Source: Burkholderiales bacterium
GTDB lineage: Bacteria; Pseudomonadota; Gammaproteobacteria; Burkholderiales; SG8-39
Length of the DNA stretch: 9,452 bases
NCBI GenBank assembly: GCA_919902965.1
Contig: CAKKSJ010000331.1
Span: forward strand, 1 to 9,452
Direction of reading: 5' to 3'
The position numbers were made by a program, and so were the translations under genes. Under the pieces are notes generated by a model. The model saw only the letters and a list, made by a program, of their open reading frames with translations. It was not told the origin of the DNA and did no database searches. Of the stretch, positions 5,226 to 9,452 are shown one piece after another. Position 1 is the stretch's first letter; the number at the start of each line of letters is the position of its first letter.

Positions 5226-6482
5226 ATGCCTCTGCCCCGCGCACTGCTGGACCACACTGTAAACGCGCTTGCCAAGGTGCTGGAATTCAAGTACCCGGCA
5301 GACGCGGTGTTGACGCGCTATTTGCGCGCCCATCCCGTGCTCGGCCAGCAGGATCGCGCCTTCGTGGCCGAGACGGTATTCGCGGTCTTGCGTCGCCTGC
5401 GCCTGCTGGAAACCCTGAGCGCAGGCCGGGATCCGCGCCGTCTGGTGCTTGCGGCCTTGACGCGCCTGCGCGGCCTCAGCGTGCGCGAACTGGATGCATT
5501 GCTCAAGCCGCGGGAGCGGGACTGGCTGGCCGGGCTCAAGGCGGAGGCGGAGAACGATAGCCTGGCCGTGCGCTGTGATTTTCCCGATTGGCTGCTGGCA
5601 AGACTGCAGCGGCAATACAGCGCGGATGAATTGCTCGCGCTCGCGCTTAGCCTGCAAACGAGCGCGCCCCTCGATTTACGCGTCAACCTGCAGAAGGCCG
5701 AGCGCGAGGCTGTGCTCGCCCGCCTCGCGGCCGATGGCATCGGCGCGCAGGCGACGCGCTATTCGCCGGTCGGCGTGCGCCTGGAGGGCAAACCGCAGAT
5801 CAACCGGCACCCGCTGTTTCTCGAGGGGGCGATTGAAATCCAGGACGAAGGCAGCCAGCTGCTGTGCCAGCTGCTTGCGCCGCGCCGCGGCGAAATGGTT
5901 GCCGATTTCTGCGCCGGCGCCGGCGGCAAGACGCTGGCGCTGGGAGCGCTGATGCGCTCCAGCGGCAGGCTGTACGCCTTCGATATTTCGGAAAAGCGCC
6001 TCGCGGGTCTGAAGCCGCGCCTGGGCCGCTCCGGGCTTTCCAACGTGCATCCGCAGTGGATCGCAAGCGAAAACGATGCGCGCCTGAAGCGTCTTGCCGG
6101 CAAGCTCGACCGGGTGCTGGTGGATGCGCCCTGTACCGGCCTGGGCACGCTGCGGCGCAATCCTGATCTCAAATGGCGGCAGGACGAACAGGCACTGGCC
6201 GGATACCGCGCAAAGCAGGATGTCATCCTGGCTGGGGCGGCAAGGCTGGTGAAGCCGGGCGGCCTAATGTTGTACGCAAGCTGCAGCCTGCTCGATGAGG
6301 AAAACGCCGAAGTGGTGCAGTCTTTTCTGGCCAGCCACGCGCAGTTCGAGTTGCGCCCGGCCAACGCGGCCCTGGCACAGCAGCGCATTGAACTCGACAC
6401 CGGCGAGTACCTGCGCCTCGCGCCGCACCTGCATGGTACTGACGGTTTCTTTGCGGCCTTGCTGGCGAAGAAAAAAGAATGA
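5226..6482 (+). CDS. RsmB/NOP-family RNA (cytosine-5) methyltransferase
   Basis: A 418-residue SAM-dependent enzyme expected to make 5-methylcytosine in rRNA. Residues 1-140 form a NusB-like helical RNA-binding domain. About 150-215 is the pre-catalytic region ending in EGAIEIQDEGSQLLCQLL. The Rossmann-fold methyltransferase starts at DFCAGAGGKTL (227-237). D253 is the likely SAM ribose contact. DAPCTGLGTLRRNPDLKWR (300-318) carries motif-IV C303, and ASCSLLDEEN (351-360) carries motif-VI C353. By analogy to RsmB (C325 and C389), C353 should be the nucleophile and C303 helps release the product. The end, HGTDGFFAALLAKK, is typical. Length is near that of E. coli RsmB (429 aa). Many betaproteobacteria carry a second RsmB elsewhere (near fmt), so the exact target base, C967 of 16S rRNA or another, is not certain and no symbol is given. 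The stop overlaps the next ATG (ATGA). Confidence 0.92.
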   Translation: MPLPRALLDHTVNALAKVLEFKYPADAVLTRYLRAHPVLGQQDRAFVAETVFAVLRRLRLLETLSAGRDPRRLVLAALTRLRGLSVRELDALLKPRERDWLAGLKAEAENDSLAVRCDFPDWLLARLQRQYSADELLALALSLQTSAPLDLRVNLQKAEREAVLARLAADGIGAQATRYSPVGVRLEGKPQINRHPLFLEGAIEIQDEGSQLLCQLLAPRRGEMVADFCAGAGGKTLALGALMRSSGRLYAFDISEKRLAGLKPRLGRSGLSNVHPQWIASENDARLKRLAGKLDRVLVDAPCTGLGTLRRNPDLKWRQDEQALAGYRAKQDVILAGAARLVKPGGLMLYASCSLLDEENAEVVQSFLASHAQFELRPANAALAQQRIELDTGEYLRLAPHLHGTDGFFAALLAKKKE

Positions 6483-7180
6483 AGCGGATCCTGTTCGCGC
6501 TCGCCCTGTTGGGGGCTTGCGCATCCGGGACGCAGGCTCAACTGCGCGAGCAGGCGACCGAGGCTCCCGCGCTGCGGCAACTGCGGCCGGCTGTGCCGGA
6601 CAGTCGAACACCGCCGGCTGTGCCGGACAGTCGAACACCGCTGGCTATGCCGGACAGTCGAACACCGCCGGCTATGCCGGACAGTCGAACACCGCCGGCT
6701 ATGCCGGCGCGGGGCACCATACAGCTGGCGTTCACGCCCTGGGACGATGCGGAGGGCGTGATCGTCGCAGGCATACGCCGGGCGCGGCAGCAGATTCTGG
6801 TGCAGGCTTACAGCTTTACCAGCCGGGCCATCGCGAACGCGCTGATCGCGGCGAGGCGGCGCGGTGTGGACGTTATCGTCATGGCGGACCGGGAACAGAC
6901 CTACGGCGGAGAGTTCAGTCGCATCCCTGATCTGGTGCAGGCCGGCATAGCGGTGGTCCTGGAAGTGCGCTACCAAAGCGCGCACAACAAAGTGATGGTC
7001 CTGGACGCAGGCACGGCCGAGGCCGCCGTAATCACCGGGAGCTACAATTGGACCTATGCCGCGCAATACAAGAACGCCGAAAACCTGCTTGTTCTGCGCG
7101 ACAACCCTGATATCGTGAACGCCTACGCCGCCAACTGGAGGCGGCACTACACCGATGCCTTGCCCTATGCCGCACCATGA
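6479..7180 (+). CDS. secreted or lipid-anchored phospholipase-D-like protein, single HKD motif, with repeat linker
   Basis: A 233-residue protein whose ATG overlaps the upstream stop by 4 nt. The N-terminus, MKRILFALALLGACASGTQA, is a signal peptide. L11-G12-A13-C14 fits a lipobox (Cys14 followed by Ala, which would favour the outer membrane); the alternative is a signal-peptidase-I cut after TQA at 20. Residues 37-76 are a proline-rich linker made of PAVPDSRTP-type repeats encoded by a 27-bp tandem repeat. From about 79 follows one PLD domain: TIQLAFTPWDDAEGVIVAGI, ILVQAYSFTSRAIANALI, then the HKD motif H169-x-K171-x4-D176 with ITGSYNWTYAAQYKNAENLL (185-204) after it. One HKD per chain is the Nuc-type arrangement, which dimerises to form the active site, so nuclease or phosphodiesterase activity is likely and lipid cleavage is possible. 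It is coupled to the MscS gene by an ATGA overlap. Confidence 0.88.
   Translation: MKRILFALALLGACASGTQAQLREQATEAPALRQLRPAVPDSRTPPAVPDSRTPLAMPDSRTPPAMPDSRTPPAMPARGTIQLAFTPWDDAEGVIVAGIRRARQQILVQAYSFTSRAIANALIAARRRGVDVIVMADREQTYGGEFSRIPDLVQAGIAVVLEVRYQSAHNKVMVLDAGTAEAAVITGSYNWTYAAQYKNAENLLVLRDNPDIVNAYAANWRRHYTDALPYAAP
6587..6706. repeat. 27-bp in-frame tandem repeat, four copies plus a partial one
   Basis: Full units at 6587-6613, 6614-6640, 6641-6667 and 6668-6694 are followed by 12 bp of a fifth (6695-6706). Each encodes nine residues, P/L-A-V/M-PDSRTP. Copies differ by only one or two bases, implying recent expansion. Each unit opens with the hairpin-capable palindrome CCGGC-N3-GCCGG (imperfect in copy 3), followed by ACAGTCGAACACCG. 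Because the unit is a multiple of three, copy-number change would alter linker length without breaking the gene. Confidence 0.95.
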
Positions 7181-8460
7181 AAGAACCTCTTAGCACCTTG
7201 CTGGAACGGGCCTGGATCGATCTGCACGATCCCCAGGTCGCATGGCAGATCGCGATTCTGCTCGCCTGCTTCGTGCTCGCCTGGGGCGCGGGCAGGGCGC
7301 TGCGCCTCTCCCGCGTCGAAGCCGACGGCATCTGGAGATTCGGCGTCGGCGGTCTGCGCCGCATCCTGTTTCCGGTGGTCGCGCTGATTCCGCTGACGCT
7401 CTCCATCGGCTTGCTCAGACACTGGAAATGGATCGAAATCGATCTGCTGCGACTGTTCGTTCCCCTGCTCGTGTCTCTGCTGCTGGTGCGCCTTTTCTTC
7501 TATGTGCTGCGCCATGTGTTCGCCCGGGAAAGCATTGTGCGCAGCTTCGAGCGGGCCATTGCGACGCTGGTCTGGGGTGGACTGGTGCTCTACGTTTCCG
7601 GCTTGCTGCCGGACGCGATCGCCTATCTTGACGACATACGCTTCAAGGTGGGCACGCAGAAGCTCACGCTGTGGCTGGTGCTGCAGGGAGCATTCTGGGT
7701 GGTGATCACCCTGCTCGCGGCGATGTGGGCTTCCGGCACCATAGAGGCGCGGCTGATGCGCGCCGAATCGCTGCATTCCAGCCTGCGCGTGGTGTTCTCG
7801 CGTCTGGCTACGGCGCTGCTGGTGCTGCTTGCGGTACTCACGGTCCTGCCGATGCTGGGCATAGACCTCACCGTGCTTTCGGTATTCGGCGGCGCCATCG
7901 GCGTCGGCCTGGGTTTTGGGCTGCAAAAGATCGCCAGCAATTACGTCAGCGGCTTTATCATCCTGCTCGACCGATCGATGCGCATCGGCGACCTGATCAC
8001 GGTGGACAATTTCTACGGCGAAGTGAAAAACATCACCACGCGCTACGTGGTGGTGCGCGCACTCGATGGCCGCGAGGCGATTATTCCGAACGAACTGCTG
8101 ATTTCGACGACGGTCCTCAACCACTCCTACTCCAACCGCCAGATCCGGCTGGGGCTGGATTTGCAGATAGCCTATCGCAGCGATCTGCACAAGGCGATGC
8201 AACTGATGGAGGAAGCGGCAGGCAAGCAGCCGCGCGTGCTCGCCGACCCGCCTCCGAAAGCGTTCCTGGTGCGCTTTGCCGACAGCGGCATCGATCTCGA
8301 ACTGGGGGTCTGGATCGACGACCCCGAGAACGGCGTGCTCGCCACCCGCTCGGATCTGTTCCTGGCAATCTGGCGCGCTTTCCAGGACGCGGGTATCGAA
8401 ATCCCATTTCCGCAACGGGAAGTCCGCATCCTGCCCAAGGCGGACGGCGCTCCCGGCTGA
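7177..8460 (+). CDS. MscS-family mechanosensitive ion channel (large form)
   Basis: A 427-residue inner-membrane channel, longer than E. coli MscS (286 aa) because of extra N-terminal membrane helices. Hydrophobic segments lie at about 22-41, 62-80, 89-113, 127-147, 164-187 and 206-227. The last precedes the pore-lining TM3, FGGAIGVGLGFGLQKIASNY (237-256), which is rich in Gly/Ala packing as in MscS. The soluble beta domain follows: DRSMRIGDLITV (265-276), GEVKNITTRYVVVRALDGRE (281-300) and IPNELLISTTVLNHS (303-317). The cytoplasmic alpha/beta cage ends with the family signature IPFPQREVRI (409-418). It should open under membrane tension to release solutes during hypo-osmotic shock. There is no Shine-Dalgarno; the ATGA overlap with the PLD-like gene indicates translational coupling. 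It is the last gene of the run that starts at purN. Confidence 0.94.
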   Translation: MKEPLSTLLERAWIDLHDPQVAWQIAILLACFVLAWGAGRALRLSRVEADGIWRFGVGGLRRILFPVVALIPLTLSIGLLRHWKWIEIDLLRLFVPLLVSLLLVRLFFYVLRHVFARESIVRSFERAIATLVWGGLVLYVSGLLPDAIAYLDDIRFKVGTQKLTLWLVLQGAFWVVITLLAAMWASGTIEARLMRAESLHSSLRVVFSRLATALLVLLAVLTVLPMLGIDLTVLSVFGGAIGVGLGFGLQKIASNYVSGFIILLDRSMRIGDLITVDNFYGEVKNITTRYVVVRALDGREAIIPNELLISTTVLNHSYSNRQIRLGLDLQIAYRSDLHKAMQLMEEAAGKQPRVLADPPPKAFLVRFADSGIDLELGVWIDDPENGVLATRSDLFLAIWRAFQDAGIEIPFPQREVRILPKADGAPG

Positions 8461-8506
8461 ATCGCTGCGTGACAGACTGCGCCGCCCGCGTCGCGCGGAC
8501 CTGCGG

Positions 8507-8512
8507 TATACT
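8507..8512 (+). promoter_or_regulatory. possible -10 element for the desaturase gene
   Basis: TATACT lies 49 bp upstream of the desaturase ATG within the 101-bp gap after the MscS gene. It differs from TATAAT at one position. No recognisable -35 stands 16-18 bp upstream (the region is GC-rich), so the call rests on the hexamer and its position only. No terminator hairpin for the upstream operon is evident. Confidence 0.35.
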
Positions 8513-8561
8513 TCGAGCGACGCAGAAATCCGGCCTGCTTTACGAACTCAATGGAGCGTTG

Positions 8562-9452
8562 ATGCTTTTTTCGGGGATATTGGAATTGCCTTGGTGGGGT
8601 CTGGTCCTCGTGACACTGGTGCTGACCCATGTAAGCATCGCCGCCGTAACCATTTACCTGCATCGTCACCAGGCGCACCGCGCGCTCGACCTGCACCCGC
8701 TGGCGAGCCATTTCTTCCGCCTCTGGCTGTGCCTGACCACGGGCATGGTGACCAAGGAGTGGGCCGCCATCCACCGCAAGCATCACGCAAAATGCGAGAC
8801 CCCGGATGATCCGCATAGTCCGCAGATTTACGGCATCAATCGCGTGCTCTGGGGCGGGGTGTTTCTTTACGTGAAAGAATCCCACAACAAGCAGACGCTG
8901 GAACGCTACGGCCATGGCACGCCGGACGACTGGCTGGAGCGCAATATCTACAGCAACCGCGCCAAGCTCGGGCTGATGCTCATGGGCGCGATTAACATCG
9001 CCCTGTTCGGCATCGTGCCCGGCCTGTTGATCCTGGCCGTGCAGATTGCATGGATTCCGTTCTGGGCCGCTGGCGTGATCAACGGCATCGGCCACTATTG
9101 GGGCTACCGCAATTGGTCCACTGCCGACGCGAGCACCAATATTTTCCCCCTCGGCATACTGATCGGTGGGGAGGAACTGCACAACAATCACCACGCTTAC
9201 GGTTCATCCGCCAAACTCTCCAACAGATGGTACGAATTCGACATCGGCTGGACCTATATACGCATGCTAGAGGTCCTGGGGCTGGCCAATGTCAAGAAAA
9301 TCGCGCCCAGGCCGCGATTCACCGAGGCGAAGCCGGTCGCCGATTTCGAAACGCTGCAAGCGGTCATCGCCTGCCGCTATGACGTGCTGGCGAAGTATGC
9401 CAAATCGTTCAAGAGCACCTACGCCGAGGAATTGCGCGCCTTGCGCAGCTTA
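8562..9452 (+). CDS. membrane fatty-acid desaturase, acyl-CoA delta-9 type (3' end beyond window)
   Basis: From an ATG with GGAG 5 nt upstream, 297 codons run open to the window end. The protein is a di-iron membrane desaturase that inserts a cis double bond in acyl chains, using electrons from a ferredoxin or similar carrier. All three histidine boxes of the stearoyl-CoA-desaturase-like class are present: H34-RHQA-H39 (HxxxxH), H71-RK-HH75 (HxxHH) and H207-NN-HH211. The extra ligand-like H178 lies in GIGHYWGYRNW, also typical. Membrane segments lie at about 12-33, 50-62, 137-160 and 162-178. After the third box comes KLSNRWYEFDIGWTYIRMLE, usual for the family. The C-terminal tail from about 250 (DFETLQAVIACRYDVLAKYA) is an extension beyond the catalytic core and continues past the edge. 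It belongs with membrane-lipid adjustment, in a separate unit from the MscS operon. Confidence 0.93.
   Translation, partial: MLFSGILELPWWGLVLVTLVLTHVSIAAVTIYLHRHQAHRALDLHPLASHFFRLWLCLTTGMVTKEWAAIHRKHHAKCETPDDPHSPQIYGINRVLWGGVFLYVKESHNKQTLERYGHGTPDDWLERNIYSNRAKLGLMLMGAINIALFGIVPGLLILAVQIAWIPFWAAGVINGIGHYWGYRNWSTADASTNIFPLGILIGGEELHNNHHAYGSSAKLSNRWYEFDIGWTYIRMLEVLGLANVKKIAPRPRFTEAKPVADFETLQAVIACRYDVLAKYAKSFKSTYAEELRALRSL

Noticed and set aside
6587..6706. CRISPR array
   Set aside because: The units are directly tandem, with no unique spacers, and lie in frame within a coding sequence.
5759..7147. 462-codon minus-strand open frame across the RsmB and PLD genes
   Set aside because: Low-complexity Arg/Ser-rich product lying antisense to two well-supported genes. 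Its repeated HSRRCSTVR units are just the reverse reading of the 27-bp repeat.
7165..8415. 416-codon minus-strand open frame opposite the MscS gene
   Set aside because: Gln/His/Arg-rich with no recognisable domain; the MscS family signature on the plus strand explains the region.
8172..9194. 340-codon minus-strand open frame opposite the MscS end and the desaturase
   Set aside because: It spans the ends of two convincing plus-strand genes and the gap between them; no family features.

Overview
The window is high-GC DNA with dense, short-gapped genes. It looks like a proteobacterial chromosome, most likely a betaproteobacterium. The evidence is the codon use, the purN / DUF3108 / RsmB-family cluster, and the proteobacterial YhaJ-type regulator next to pirin and DoxX genes. 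This is inference from gene content; there is no rRNA in the window to settle it. I see no phage, IS element, CRISPR array or tRNA.

Left part (1-3215): a redox and aromatic-stress module. A LysR-family regulator closely resembling Escherichia coli YhaJ reads leftward off the edge. Divergent from it, across an AT-rich control region with two operator-like dyads, run a YhaK/YhhW-type pirin, a YqjF-type DoxX membrane protein and the wreck of a YqjG-type glutathionyl-hydroquinone reductase. From memory, E. coli keeps the same families together (yqjF, yqjG, yhaH, yhaI, yhaJ, yhaK), so this looks like a compact version of that neighbourhood. The yqjG homologue has lost its catalytic part through internal deletion. 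The next gene, a glutathione S-transferase, is frameshifted inside a GC-dinucleotide run. Both glutathione-dependent genes beside the module are therefore broken as read.

Middle (3336-3836): a stand-alone VOC-fold (glyoxalase/dioxygenase superfamily) gene with its own strong ribosome binding site.

Right-centre (3891-8460): five genes on the plus strand, mostly overlapping by about 4 nt. They are purN (purine synthesis), a secreted DUF3108 protein, an RsmB/NOP-family rRNA m5C methyltransferase, a secreted or lipid-anchored single-HKD phospholipase-D-like protein with a 27-bp tandem-repeat proline-rich linker, and a large MscS-type mechanosensitive channel. The overlaps imply one transcript with translational coupling, although the products work in different processes.

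Right edge (8562-end): a membrane fatty-acid desaturase of the acyl-CoA delta-9 type with all three histidine boxes, cut by the window end.

No wholly new system is evident. The most informative items are the decayed yqjG, the GC-tract frameshift, the paired dyads in the regulator/pirin intergenic region, and the repeat-bearing PLD protein. No stretch over 300 bases lacks a gene.
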